NCBI GenBank assembly: GCA_036655775.1
Contig: JAVVPL010000002.1
Location: 1-64,000 of the forward strand
Direction of reading: 5' to 3'
Source: JAVVPL01 sp036655775
GTDB lineage: Bacteria; Bacteroidota; Bacteroidia; Bacteroidales; P3
DNA: 64,000 bases
Made by a program: the position numbers and the translations under genes. A model generated the notes under the pieces. That model searched no databases. It was not told the origin of the DNA and saw only the letters and a list, made by a program, of their open reading frames with translations. This document shows positions 28,256-38,274 of the stretch, in pieces. Each line of letters starts with the position of its first letter. The stretch's first letter is position 1.

Positions 28256-30128
28256 CTAGGGCAAGACTATTTTTTTAACTATAGTTGTGCCTGCATTTTC
28301 AATTTTAATCAAATAAATTCCCTTCGTGTATTTTTGCATATCAAAACGTACAAGTTGTCGACCTGGGGCATACATTTTTGAGGGGACAAACGCGAGAGCA
28401 CGTCCCGAAAGATCGTACAAACCAATCTTAACTTGCATCTTTTCTTTGGTAAAAAAAGCTATATGGATTGGTCCGTGCACTGGATTTGGATAAATTTGAA
28501 CTTGCTGAATATTTGAATTTTCTTCTTCATTGCCCACCATGGCAGTGGCAGGTAAGATTGCAGCTTGTAAAATTTCTTTAGTGTTTACATCTTGTAAAAA
28601 TACAAGTGCTGAAACCCCTTCAATGCTATTAAAAAGTATAGGATTTATCCCATCAAAAGTATAGTCGTAGGTTCGTTTAAGTTGCATCTCGGGCTTTGGA
28701 AAATATATACTTTCCCCCAAAGCAGAAGGCAACATTTTGCGCACTACGGTATAAAATATAGTTTCGCCATTACTTGCAGGCTTATGAGAGAGAGAGTCCT
28801 CTATAAAGGCAATAAATAAAGCGGTTTCGCCTGTATAGGGAGTTTTGTTATGAATTTCCACATTCAACAAAAAACGATTCGATTTTCTAGTTCCATCTAT
28901 ATGTAATGCAAAAGGCGTTCTATCTAACCATACTTTTTCAACTGCACTAGGCAATAAGGTTTCCAATTCATTCCAAGAATCGGTTTTTTGCAAACGATTG
29001 CCCGAAAGAAATAAAGCGGGAGCCCCCGAAGCATTATAATATGAAAAACGGAGTGCATTCTCGGGCACAAAAGCAGGATCGCCAGGATTAGGCACCTGCA
29101 CTTGATACTTTAGAGCAATTACTTTACTCTCTTTTTGATTGTATCCAATCGATTGCAAAGCGGCATGTATAGAGGGATTGGCACTCGCACAAGGAGAACA
29201 GGTACCACTGGAGAAAATTTCAAAAAGAGCCACTCTATGATATAATTCATCTTCGGAAATTACCATTGTTTGCGTAAGTGTATCACTAGCTACTCCTTCT
29301 TGATCGTTAATTTGGGAAATCCACATTTTCAATGTATAGGTCCCTATTTGGGAAGGAATAAATTTTTGAGCTGCAAAATTAAATTCAGCAAGTAAAGGAA
29401 TACATAGCCCTCGAATTGGCGTAGACACGAGGAGGGTATCGTTGACCCTATAATTGACCACATAATTGTGAATGGTGTCCTTGGTCTTGCTTTTGGNNNN
29501 NNNNNNCCCCCGAAAGGTTTGGAAGAATAAAATTTTGGATATCTACCCATGGTTTTGACAAATTGCTCAGTTCAATATTATCCAAATATAAAGCATATTG
29601 ATCGATGGATCGCAAAATAAAAGCAATGCGTATTTTTTGATTTTTATATGCAGCTAAATCAATTGAAATTTCTTTCCAATCTCCATTCTGCGTGGTAGCC
29701 TTCAACAATGTATCGGTGAAAGAAGTTTTGGCACTATCTCCCTTGGAAATACATACCCAATACGATTCAGTATACGACATATCGGCTGCCGCAGCTCTAA
29801 AAATTAAAAATGGATGCGTAGCAGTACTCAAATTTATTTGCGGAGTAATAAGCCAACGATCCGCCATTTTGGGCGCTTTGAACCAAGAAGTGGACACAGC
29901 TACCGTTTCATTATGTGTCGTTTTTAGAGCTTTCCACGCCTTGTCTATATACGTAAATTGACCCGCAGTTTGATTGGCATCATTATACAAAACCCAAGAG
30001 GCAGGAAGATCTCCTACCCCTTGGGAATTATAGTCGATGGCACTGAAGTCTTCATGAAAAATTTTCTGTCCTTGGCTTGTCAATCCTAAGAAAAAAAGAA
30101 AGCCTAAAATGAAATTTATTCGCTTCAT
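28256..30128 (-). CDS. T9SS type A surface protein with adhesin-like and Omp28 domains (split by an assembly gap)
   Basis: One gene is read here in two frames on either side of ten Ns (29497-29506); the N number is nominal, so the frame change is taken as an assembly artefact. The left part has a signal peptide (MKRINFILGFLFFLGLTSQG) and a cleaved-adhesin/choice-of-anchor-J domain (DRWLITPQINLST, ALYLDNIEL). The right part has an Omp28/thioredoxin-like domain (ALFEIFSSGTCSPCASANP with a CxxC pair, SGAPALFLSGNRL) and a type A sorting domain (QVQIYPNPVHGPIHI, KGIYLIKIENAGTTIVKKIVLP). It should be exported by Sec, crossed by T9SS and attached at the surface. It starts 8 bp after the next - strand gene. 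Total length is about 620 residues. Confidence 0.8.
29497..29506. other. Assembly gap (10 N) inside a T9SS gene
   Basis: The reading frame shifts across this gap, so the real gap length is not 10 bases, or a few flanking bases are wrong. Confidence 0.95.
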
Positions 30129-30135
30129 TATCCAT

Positions 30136-32688
30136 TTATTTGATCATTACTTTTTTGGTTTCTTTTCCTTGATTTGTGTTTATTTTCAAGATGTACATAC
30201 CCGATTGAATACCCTTTAATGGAATATTGAAATAATCCGTAGCAAGTCCTTCTTTACGATATATCGAAGCACCTAATAAATTGAACAACTCCACAGAATG
30301 TATTTGTGCATTTGTCAACACATTTAGATTTTCTTTTACAGGATTTGGGTAGATTGAAACCCAATTTTTAGCATCCATTTTTTCATTACTTATCGTGCTC
30401 GCTTTTTCAACACGTAGATCCTCAATAAAAATATCCGACCCATGAGCTCCATTTTCAACTTGAAATCCAATATGATATACCTGTGTTCGATCTACCTTCA
30501 AAGAAGCACGAGCCCAAATATATTTTATGTCTTGTATATTATCTCTTTTAATAATTTCCTTTATATAACTTGAAGGCTCATAGCCAGACAATAAAGAAAC
30601 TTTCAAACTATGTTTGACAGTACTAGGCTTAAAAACTCTATAAAAGAAAGAAACTCTGTATACGGTATCTGCAATCAACTCTATACAAGGAGAAACCGCC
30701 CAATCATTCGTTGCCATAGAATTAATAGCCTGCACATGTGCTAGAAAACTTTTACCTGAATACGCATAGTCTCTGGTATCTGTATAGTCATCCGAAAGCA
30801 CAAATCCAGTAACTGGGAACGTATTCTTCATCTTCCATGTATTTTCAAAAGATTCAAGCGTGGCGTAAGATTCAAAATCATCCAAGAAGGGCGTTTTTCT
30901 AGAGGCTTGACTTTCGAGAAAAACTGTTTTGACATTATTGTCTTCGTTCATATCCTCCGCACAATTGAGCCGTCCTAGTATTTCATAGATACCCAAAGCT
31001 GAAAAATCGGCTTTTGTTTTGAACGTATAGGTTTTTTGTTCTGTTGGATAAATGGTGTCTGCAATAGTTTCTACAACTGCTGACCTATTTTTTATTTGAT
31101 AGACTATTTCAAAATTTGATACGGGTAAATCGGCTTGATTGCTATATGTAATTTTGATCTCTTCAGCATCTGTTAAATTACAATCAAAAGGAATTTTCAC
31201 ATTGTCGATTCCCAAATCAGCCATTGCTAAATCGCTTTGCGTAGAGAGTGTCCAATCGTCTAAAAAGATCATCCAATAGTCGGCTTCACTAGCAACGGGA
31301 ATATGGTGTGCCATAGTACCGACATAGTAGGTGCCACTTTCTTGCACTTCAAAGGCTGGAGAAGAAAACAATTTGTAGCCATCTCTATCTTTAAAAACCA
31401 TACGATCTACAATAACACTTCCGTTTTTATGTAAAGTATGGGCATCCTTGCCAATAAGCAAACGAAAACTGCACGTATCGTTCAATCGGAATTTATAATA
31501 AAAATTCACTTTGTATTTGGTTCCTTTTTCTAAATAGAGACAAGGAGTTGCTAAGTAGTCGTTAGTTCCATCATAAGGCATACTTCCAGCATTGTATTCA
31601 CAAGCAAAAACCCCATAATTATCACCTGTACGAGCCCAAGCCGTATTGGATGAAATACCCCAACCAAAATTAAAAATACCCTCTGCATAATCTTTCACAA
31701 CCGTCCAATTTTTCATTTGTTCCGTAGTTTCAAAACTAGTCATCAATGGGAAAGGCACGTGAGTTTGTGTAGTAGTAATCACATAAGCCGTATCATTCGC
31801 ATGATATTCATCCGTTGGAAAAGTAAACCAAGTACGAGTCATAATGGTGCCAAAATAGTCACCATACGCAGAAGCTTTTGAAAAAGTAAAATGAATGGTA
31901 TCGCCCACAGGAATTTCTCTATGAATGGTATCATCAATACGCAAACCTAAAGACCAAACATCGCCCTCGCCAGTGGCTATTTGCGTATGAATAGGAATAT
32001 TCGATATAGGCAAGGTGCCTAAATTTTGAAGAACCACGGTAGCTGCCATATTTTGCACTTCGCAACCTTCCGTAGGAGGATTCAAATGTGATAAAATACC
32101 TAATTCTTTTTCATATTCACAAATTTTAGGTCCCATTATATTGTCCAAACGCAAAACCAAACCCGATCGCGTAGTATTATGCAAAAATCCAATATATATT
32201 TTTTGACCTACGTATTTTTTAAGACTCAAAGCTTTGGATTGCCAGCCCCCTTGCGTTGGAACAAAAGTCATACTATCTATTAATTCTGTAAAATCGGAAA
32301 TGGCTGGAGTTTTAGTGGAAACATACAAAGCATACGATTCTGGATAGGTTGAATTTTCATAATCCTCTTCAAAAGAAGCAATCATAAATTTAATACTATC
32401 CGTAATTTTTTCAACCTCTAGACGCGGTGTGATCAACCAATTTTGAGGTTTTAAATCCTGCATTTGCCAAGAGTCGGATACTGCACCCGTGGTTCCGTTG
32501 TAGCCATCTCCATCGGCAGAAACACGCCAACGAAAACCATCTCCATCCCCATCTACGTTTAACCAACCGTAAGGAGGAAAATCTCTATCACTTATTATTT
32601 TATTAAAACTTTCATTTAAATAACGAGTTTGTGCAAACACACAAACAAAACTCATCAAAAAAAGAGAGAATAATGTAATTTTTTTCAT
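30136..32688 (-). CDS. Multi-domain adhesin-like protein with T9SS type A sorting domain
   Basis: The 850-residue product has a signal peptide (MKKITLFSLFLMSFVCVFAQ). Three cleaved-adhesin/choice-of-anchor-J type domains follow, each marked by a phrase like NWLITPRLEVEK, DYLATPCLYLEKG or DWAVSPCIELIAD, and by IYIGFLHNT or YYVGTMAHH. CARDB-like stretches lie between them (near 195 and 505). A type A C-terminal sorting domain ends it (WVSIYPNPVKENLNV, GMYILKINTNQGKETKKVMIK). Similar domains form the haemagglutinin regions of gingipains and HagA in Porphyromonas. It probably binds host or environmental ligands at the surface; the ligand is unknown. It is the first gene of a two-gene unit. Confidence 0.85.
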   Translation of the reverse strand: MKKITLFSLFLMSFVCVFAQTRYLNESFNKIISDRDFPPYGWLNVDGDGDGFRWRVSADGDGYNGTTGAVSDSWQMQDLKPQNWLITPRLEVEKITDSIKFMIASFEEDYENSTYPESYALYVSTKTPAISDFTELIDSMTFVPTQGGWQSKALSLKKYVGQKIYIGFLHNTTRSGLVLRLDNIMGPKICEYEKELGILSHLNPPTEGCEVQNMAATVVLQNLGTLPISNIPIHTQIATGEGDVWSLGLRIDDTIHREIPVGDTIHFTFSKASAYGDYFGTIMTRTWFTFPTDEYHANDTAYVITTTQTHVPFPLMTSFETTEQMKNWTVVKDYAEGIFNFGWGISSNTAWARTGDNYGVFACEYNAGSMPYDGTNDYLATPCLYLEKGTKYKVNFYYKFRLNDTCSFRLLIGKDAHTLHKNGSVIVDRMVFKDRDGYKLFSSPAFEVQESGTYYVGTMAHHIPVASEADYWMIFLDDWTLSTQSDLAMADLGIDNVKIPFDCNLTDAEEIKITYSNQADLPVSNFEIVYQIKNRSAVVETIADTIYPTEQKTYTFKTKADFSALGIYEILGRLNCAEDMNEDNNVKTVFLESQASRKTPFLDDFESYATLESFENTWKMKNTFPVTGFVLSDDYTDTRDYAYSGKSFLAHVQAINSMATNDWAVSPCIELIADTVYRVSFFYRVFKPSTVKHSLKVSLLSGYEPSSYIKEIIKRDNIQDIKYIWARASLKVDRTQVYHIGFQVENGAHGSDIFIEDLRVEKASTISNEKMDAKNWVSIYPNPVKENLNVLTNAQIHSVELFNLLGASIYRKEGLATDYFNIPLKGIQSGMYILKINTNQGKETKKVMIK

Positions 32689-32802
32689 AATAAATATTTT
32701 TATAAATAAACGTTATATCCACCCACATAAGTTTATTTTAAACTCTCTTTTTGGCGATGGAATTTATACTAATTTCATATATTCTGTTATTTAAAAACCA
32801 TG

Positions 32803-32810
32803 CAAAGGTA
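32803..32810 (-). promoter_or_regulatory. Possible -7 element for the two adhesin genes
   Basis: TACCTTTG on the - strand, about 115 bp before the start at 32688. No good -33 TTTG is seen at the normal spacing. Confidence 0.4.
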
Positions 32811-32894
32811 GGCATTTTAATACAATTTCCATAGAAAACATATAGAAAAAAACATAGATAATTGTTGTAAATTATTGATTTATAAAAAAATAAT

Positions 32895-34436
32895 TTACCA
32901 ATTTTTATTTAGATCATACTTTGAATACGGCCGTTTTTCGATCAACCAAACAAAACCTTTGAGCCTAATTTCTTTTTCGTTTAGCATTTCTTGAGGATAC
33001 ATGGCATTTTTTTCAGGGTCTACCAAATTAATTCCCGACACTTGCTGATCTTTTAAATCCATACGAAGATTTCTACTTTGGGATTTGTTGATCCCAATTA
33101 AATCGTGTGTTTTTTCTTCTTGTACATAGTAGATACTTTCCGCATTCCCTTCCACAAAAATAGTTTTAAGCAAGCCCTCTTCATCAAAAAAACCACGCAC
33201 TCGTTTTCCTTTTATTTGATTAAAAAAATCGGAATTTGGCGGATTGCTAACCATAAAAGAATTTTCATTCACCAAAAGAGAATTTGGTTTTTGATTTTTG
33301 AACCAAACCCGTATCGTATCGCCCTTGATTTGATATTCTTGCGCCCAAACCAAAGGTTTTTTGTGCAAATATAAAACAGAATCCAGCGCATCATAACTCA
33401 AAGAATCACACAATCCTTGTAAATCGGCACGATAAAATTTAACTTTATTATACGCAAATAACTGTTGCACTTGACGCGAAGTATCGTAACGAACTTTTAA
33501 AGTATCACTTACTAAAAATAAAGTATCCCGTTTTTTCTCCACCATTGTGGTTCGTACATTTTTAGTAAAATAGGCCGTTCCTTTTTGTTCATTATTTTCA
33601 GCATACTCACTTTTGACCACTAGGTCTCGCAAGGTATCGATCATCCGTACATTGCGATGCACATTGCCATACTTACTAGCCAAATTATAATAAATACTAT
33701 CTCCAAACAAAATTTGTTCATTCGTTTGGATATAGGCATTGTTTTTTAAACTTACTTTTTCAGTATTTTTATTGTAAAAACCATCTTCACAATACATAAA
33801 ATAATCATCGGTTTCCATATTGGTAGGGCCATAAAATTGAGCGAAACCTTCTTTATAATTCATTGTATCCGACCAAATCGTATAGTCTGGACTTACAATA
33901 ATAACATCTTGACGACATTGGAACGTACGCGTTCTTCCATAATATTGGCCACGCTTAGAAGTTAAAACCGTTTCTTTATCGGTCATCTCGGCAGGGGTAT
34001 TGTAGGTGGCAATATTATTTTTAGAATCAAATAGCAAACGTTGCGTTTTCATAGTGACCGACCCATCGACAAGCACTACATTGTCGATCACATCAAACAA
34101 TTGGGTTTGTCCGTTGTAATTGAGAATACGACCCGTAATTTTAACTTTATCTTTGGTGATAATACGTAAATTTCCATAAGCTTCACACGATTCGGTAGCC
34201 ACATTATATTCGGCTTTATCACTATATACAATATTTCCCTTCGACACAATTTGCGAATTTCCCTCCAAAAGCCAATAACCTGGTTTTGAGGGATGGTTCT
34301 TCATCACTCGAGCCGTAAAACCTGCACGCTGTGCTTGCATACATAAAGGCAAAAGACACACCCATAGAGCTAAACTTATCTTTAAGAACAAAGTTTTGAC
34401 TCTATTTAGTTTTATTTCTTTTAGGCTATAATCCAT
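32895..34436 (-). CDS. OstA/LptA-like LPS transport protein
   Basis: The product has 513 residues from the ATG at 34436 (upstream in-frame codons to 34475 lie inside the previous gene). After a signal-anchor segment (LFLKISLALWVCLLPLCMQAQ) it consists of repeated short beta-strand units such as GNSQIVSKGNIVYSDKAEYN, YGNLRIITKDKVKITGRILNY and NVVLVDGSVTMKTQRLLFDS. These build the beta-jellyroll of the LptA/OstA family that shuttles LPS across the periplasm. It is much longer than E. coli LptA (185 residues), as is usual for the Bacteroidota form. It overlaps the PepSY-like gene by 11 bp. LptB is encoded 5.5 kb away on the other strand. Confidence 0.8.
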   Translation of the reverse strand: MDYSLKEIKLNRVKTLFLKISLALWVCLLPLCMQAQRAGFTARVMKNHPSKPGYWLLEGNSQIVSKGNIVYSDKAEYNVATESCEAYGNLRIITKDKVKITGRILNYNGQTQLFDVIDNVVLVDGSVTMKTQRLLFDSKNNIATYNTPAEMTDKETVLTSKRGQYYGRTRTFQCRQDVIIVSPDYTIWSDTMNYKEGFAQFYGPTNMETDDYFMYCEDGFYNKNTEKVSLKNNAYIQTNEQILFGDSIYYNLASKYGNVHRNVRMIDTLRDLVVKSEYAENNEQKGTAYFTKNVRTTMVEKKRDTLFLVSDTLKVRYDTSRQVQQLFAYNKVKFYRADLQGLCDSLSYDALDSVLYLHKKPLVWAQEYQIKGDTIRVWFKNQKPNSLLVNENSFMVSNPPNSDFFNQIKGKRVRGFFDEEGLLKTIFVEGNAESIYYVQEEKTHDLIGINKSQSRNLRMDLKDQQVSGINLVDPEKNAMYPQEMLNEKEIRLKGFVWLIEKRPYSKYDLNKNW

Positions 34437-35397
34437 TGTAATCAGTCTTATAATCGAATTGAGCAGCTTGATCAAAACGCAAAAGAGTTGTTTTAACTTC
34501 TTTAGATTTAGGTATTTTTTCGGTAATAATTACACGAAAATAATCTTTGGGTCGTTCGGTAAATGTACGTTTGTATTTAGATTCATAAATCACCCTTTTA
34601 CATTCTTTTACATTACACTTGGGATGATTTTCGCTCAAATAGCGTTCGATAGGGAGAGGGAGTGTTTTTTTGTCGAAAAAAGAAGCGGTATACACATGTA
34701 TACCAGGAGACAAATAAGCCGCTTCTTGATCGCGATCGTTCATTGTAAATCGCACTAAATAGAGAGGTTCCTCTTGAGACCAAAATATATTTTCGGGTCG
34801 AGGAAAACGTTTTTTAAAAACCAATTCTATTTCAGTAGGCACCGCATTACGCTCGGGAGCAATAATTGCATTTTGGGTTGTTTGCGTATTGATCACAATT
34901 TGGGTATTGTTAGTATCTGTATTTTTGATCACATTCAAACCATCCACACCCGAAAGTTTGCCCGCCAAATCGAAACTTAATTCTACTTTTACATTTTTGT
35001 TTTCTTTCAAATTGAGTTCTACCAAATAATATGGTTTTCCCTCTTTTTGTTCTACATAAAAAACCATATAGATATAATATGCAGGATATTCTGTTTGTAA
35101 AAAATCGACGGCTTTCAAAGGCAAGGTTTCATTTTCAACAATTGCTCGTGTTTCAATCCAAGTGCCATCGGAAAAGAAACGAGCCACTTCTTTGGTTTCT
35201 TTCGTTTTTATATACGCAAAATACTGCTGATTTGTGAGCTCCCATTTACTAGCTTTAATATGCGGATAAGCCACGGCAAAGGCTTCTTTGAGAGCCTCTG
35301 GTAGTTCTTTCTCACTCACAATTTGGGTTTGGGCATAAAGCGCAAACCCAGGCGCTAATAAAACAAAAAGCAAAATAGCAATGTTTATTTTTTTCAT
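34426..35397 (-). CDS. PepSY-like periplasmic protein
   Basis: The 323-residue product has a signal peptide (MKKINIAILLFVLLAPGFALYAQ). Repeated units of a helix followed by short strands follow: ELPEALKEAFAVAYPHIKASKWEL near 30, LPLKAVDFLQTEYPAYYIYMVFYVEQKEGKPYYLVEL near 95, and PLPIERYLSENHPKCNVKECKRV near 260. These resemble the PepSY-like/beta-lactamase-inhibitor-like family common in Bacteroidales. Members bind or inhibit partner proteins, but the partner here is unknown. It sits between purA (77 bp upstream) and the OstA-like gene, which it overlaps by 11 bp. Confidence 0.7.
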   Translation of the reverse strand: MKKINIAILLFVLLAPGFALYAQTQIVSEKELPEALKEAFAVAYPHIKASKWELTNQQYFAYIKTKETKEVARFFSDGTWIETRAIVENETLPLKAVDFLQTEYPAYYIYMVFYVEQKEGKPYYLVELNLKENKNVKVELSFDLAGKLSGVDGLNVIKNTDTNNTQIVINTQTTQNAIIAPERNAVPTEIELVFKKRFPRPENIFWSQEEPLYLVRFTMNDRDQEAAYLSPGIHVYTASFFDKKTLPLPIERYLSENHPKCNVKECKRVIYESKYKRTFTERPKDYFRVIITEKIPKSKEVKTTLLRFDQAAQFDYKTDYNGL

Positions 35398-35474
35398 ATA
35401 TACCTATTTTTCACACCGAGTGAAAGATTGCAAACTTTAATTTGGATAAGGCCTCTATTTTTCAATTTTCATTC

Positions 35475-36773
35475 TTAACGAAGAATTGTTTGTGAACGAT
35501 CGGGTCCCGTAGAAACAATAGAGATTTTCTTTTTAGTTTTGTTTTCGATAAACTCCAAATACGTACGTAAAGCCTGAGGTAAACTTTCGTAAGAAGTTAA
35601 ACCTTCAAGCGAAGTTTCCCAACCTGGCATATCAATATAGGAAAGATCGATATTCTCCATTTCGTCGGTAGAAGGAAATACATTCATTTTTTTGTCTCCT
35701 AACACATAGCCATCACACAAACGAATCCGTTCAAATGTATTCAACACATCCGATTTGGTTACAATAAGATCGGTAACTCCATCGAGCATAATCGCATAAT
35801 AAAGGGCAGGTAAATCCAACCATCCACATCGACGAGGTCGACCCGTAGTAGAGCCAAATTCACGTCCTTCTTTACGTAATTTGTCGCCTTCTGCATCAAA
35901 AAGTTCCGTAGGAAAAGGGCCACTTCCCACACGAGTACAATAGGCTTTAAAAACGCCATATACTTTTCCAATATTAGAAGGAGCTACACCCAAGCCACTA
36001 CAAACCCCCGCGGTAGTAGTATTGGAAGAGGTAACAAAAGGATAAGATCCAAAGTCCACATCTAATAAAGATCCTTGCGCACCTTCGGCTAATACTTTCA
36101 GTCCTTTTGCAAGGGCATCATTGATATAATATTCACTTTGAATAATTTCAAAATGACGCATTTCTTCAATTCCTGCCATCCATGCTTCTTCGTAGGCATC
36201 CACCGACATATTTTCAATTTGATGAGAAGCTAAATCGAAGTGCATATCCTTAAGCATTTGTATATGCTGAGCTCGCAATTTTTCGTATTTACTGATAAAA
36301 TTAGGAGAAAGAATATCTTTGACACGCAAACCACAACGAGCTGCTTTGTCGGTATACGTAGGTCCGATTCCTTTGACCGTAGAACCAATTTTGGCAGCAC
36401 CTTTGCTTTGTTCCATTGCCGCATCCAAAATACGATGTGTGGGGAGAATTAAATTTGCTTTATCGGAAATTTTCATGCGTTCACTAGGTTCTACACCTTT
36501 TTCACGAAGCAAAGAAATTTCTTTCATTAAAATATACGCATCGATTAAAACTCCATTGCCAATAAGATTTACTTTTTCTGGATGAAAAATACCTGAAGGG
36601 ATGGTGTGTAATACATGTTTTGTACCATTAAATTCGAGGGTATGTCCAGCATTTGGACCTCCTTGAAAGCGAGCAATAATGTCGTATTTAGGAGTTAGTA
36701 CATCCACAAATTTACCTTTCCCCTCATCGCCCCATTGGAGCCCTAAAATAACGTCAACTTTTGATTTTTCCAT
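35475..36773 (-). CDS. purA: Adenylosuccinate synthetase
   Basis: The 432-residue product carries the diagnostic GDEGKGK loop at the N-terminus (VILGLQWGDEGKGKFVD), GGPNAGHT, the IMP-binding region GIGPTYTDKAARCGLRV, and EGAQGSLLDVDFGSYPFVTSSNTT. It ends with STGPDRSQTI. The enzyme joins IMP and aspartate with GTP, the first step to AMP. PurB, the next enzyme, is encoded in this window on the other strand. It lies 21 bp after nadC, likely in the same transcript. Confidence 0.97.
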   Translation of the reverse strand: MEKSKVDVILGLQWGDEGKGKFVDVLTPKYDIIARFQGGPNAGHTLEFNGTKHVLHTIPSGIFHPEKVNLIGNGVLIDAYILMKEISLLREKGVEPSERMKISDKANLILPTHRILDAAMEQSKGAAKIGSTVKGIGPTYTDKAARCGLRVKDILSPNFISKYEKLRAQHIQMLKDMHFDLASHQIENMSVDAYEEAWMAGIEEMRHFEIIQSEYYINDALAKGLKVLAEGAQGSLLDVDFGSYPFVTSSNTTTAGVCSGLGVAPSNIGKVYGVFKAYCTRVGSGPFPTELFDAEGDKLRKEGREFGSTTGRPRRCGWLDLPALYYAIMLDGVTDLIVTKSDVLNTFERIRLCDGYVLGDKKMNVFPSTDEMENIDLSYIDMPGWETSLEGLTSYESLPQALRTYLEFIENKTKKKISIVSTGPDRSQTILR

Positions 36774-36794
36774 TGTAATTTATTTTTTACATTT

Positions 36795-37649
36795 TTATAT
36801 TGAACGCATACTTAAATCTAGAGATTTGATATGATGGGTCAACGCACCCATCGAAATATAATCAACCCCTGTTTGCGCATACTGTTTAAGATTTTTAGCG
36901 GTAATTCCACCTGAAGCTTCGGTTTGACAACGTCCTTTAATTAAAGTTACTGCCTTTTGAACCTCCTCTGGTGAAAAATTGTCGAGCATAATTCGCTGCA
37001 CATCACCTCGACGAAGTACTTGTTTTAGTTCTTCAAAGTTTCGCACCTCGATTTCGATAGCCAAATTTTTGTGTGTCGACTTCAAATACGCATTCGCTGC
37101 ATCAATAGCTAAAGTTAATCCGCCTGCAAAATCGATGTGATTGTCTTTGATCATCATCATATCATATAGACCAAATCGATGATTTTGTCCTCCCCCTATG
37201 GCCACTGCCATTTTTTCAAATATACGATTGTTTGGAGTTGTTTTGCGCGTATCGAGCAATACGGCCTGCGTACCTTTAATTAAATTGACCATTTTGCGTG
37301 TTTGCGTTGCAATCCCACTCATCCGCTGCATATAATTAAGCATTAAACGCTCACCTAAAAGAAGAGAACGAGATTTTCCACTCAATTCTATAATTTTATC
37401 GCCTATTTTTATTTTTTGTCCGTCGGTATAAAAACTTTGGAATTGCACATTTTTGTCAATAATAGTAAAGATTTTTCTTGCAATCTCTATCCCTGCAATA
37501 ATGCCATTTTCTTTTGCAAAAACAGCCGCTTTTGCTAGAGCTGTGTCGGGGATACAAGCTAGAGAGGTATGATCGCCGTCGCCTAAATCTTCCGCCACTG
37601 CAAGGGCAATATAAGCATCTATTATTTTAGTATTCTCTAAAGTAGCCAT
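36795..37649 (-). CDS. nadC: Nicotinate-nucleotide pyrophosphorylase (quinolinate phosphoribosyltransferase)
   Basis: The product has 284 residues from the ATG at 37649 (MATLENTK), which lies just after the stop of the Skp-like gene; codons further upstream overlap that gene. Motifs include EDLGDGDHTS, LLLGERLMLNYMQRMSGIAT, LLDTRKTTP, the active-site region AIGGGQNHRFGLYDMMMIKDNH and EASGGITAKNLKQYAQTGVDYIS. It makes nicotinate mononucleotide from quinolinate and PRPP in NAD synthesis. NadB, two steps earlier, is encoded at 42428. Confidence 0.96.
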   Translation of the reverse strand: MATLENTKIIDAYIALAVAEDLGDGDHTSLACIPDTALAKAAVFAKENGIIAGIEIARKIFTIIDKNVQFQSFYTDGQKIKIGDKIIELSGKSRSLLLGERLMLNYMQRMSGIATQTRKMVNLIKGTQAVLLDTRKTTPNNRIFEKMAVAIGGGQNHRFGLYDMMMIKDNHIDFAGGLTLAIDAANAYLKSTHKNLAIEIEVRNFEELKQVLRRGDVQRIMLDNFSPEEVQKAVTLIKGRCQTEASGGITAKNLKQYAQTGVDYISMGALTHHIKSLDLSMRSI

Positions 37650-37653
37650 TTGA

Positions 37654-38235
37654 TTATTTTTTGGCAGGTTTATACGCTGCATTGATAGCTTTGAGCACCT
37701 CGGCAGTTATATCCATGCTAGGTTCCGAATAAAGAACGCCACTCGTACGAGCTTTAGAAAAAATCATAGTGTAGTTTCCGTGATCTTTATTGTATTTTTC
37801 TATAAATTCAAAAATAGCATTTTGCACCTCTTCATTTTTTTGAGCTTTATACGCCATCAACTGTTCGCCATATTTAGATTCCAATTGAGCCAAACTTTGT
37901 TGTTTTTTGCCAAGATACTCTTCTTTTTTCTTTTGTTCGCTAAGGGTCATCGAGGCACCTACTTTCAAATAATTTTCATATTCTCTTTGAAAAGCTGTGA
38001 TTTGATTTTTATAATCACTAGTCAATTTTTTTTCCGTAGCATCTAATTCTTTTTTTACATCTACCACCATAAGATAGTTTTCAAAAAGTGTATCTGTATC
38101 TACAAAAGCAATTGTATAGGCACCTGGAGCCGTAGCACCTTTAGGGTGAGTATCAGCTTTGTCGTTTTGCTTACAAGCCGCAAAGGTGAACAGTAGAGAA
38201 AAAATCAGACCTAATTTTAAAATGTTGGATTTCAT
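37654..38235 (-). CDS. OmpH/Skp-family periplasmic chaperone-like lipoprotein
   Basis: The 193-residue product begins MKSNILKLGLIFSLLFTFAAC, a lipoprotein signal with lipobox FAAC. It continues with YTIAFVDTDTLFENYLMV, the Skp/OmpH opening strand, then a long helical arm rich in Lys, Glu and Gln (about 60-140), and closes with VLYSEPSMDITAEVLKAIN. Skp holds unfolded outer-membrane proteins in the periplasm; here a lipid anchor is predicted in place of a soluble form. It lies between recQ (39 bp) and nadC (4 bp) on the same strand. Confidence 0.85.
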   Translation of the reverse strand: MKSNILKLGLIFSLLFTFAACKQNDKADTHPKGATAPGAYTIAFVDTDTLFENYLMVVDVKKELDATEKKLTSDYKNQITAFQREYENYLKVGASMTLSEQKKKEEYLGKKQQSLAQLESKYGEQLMAYKAQKNEEVQNAIFEFIEKYNKDHGNYTMIFSKARTSGVLYSEPSMDITAEVLKAINAAYKPAKK

Positions 38236-38274
38236 TCGTATTATTTTATTTATTTATTATTCTATTTATTATCT

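Noticed and set aside
29344..29550. Separate small gene across the ten Ns
   Set aside because: It arises from reading through the gap in a third frame; the flanking sequence belongs to one T9SS protein.
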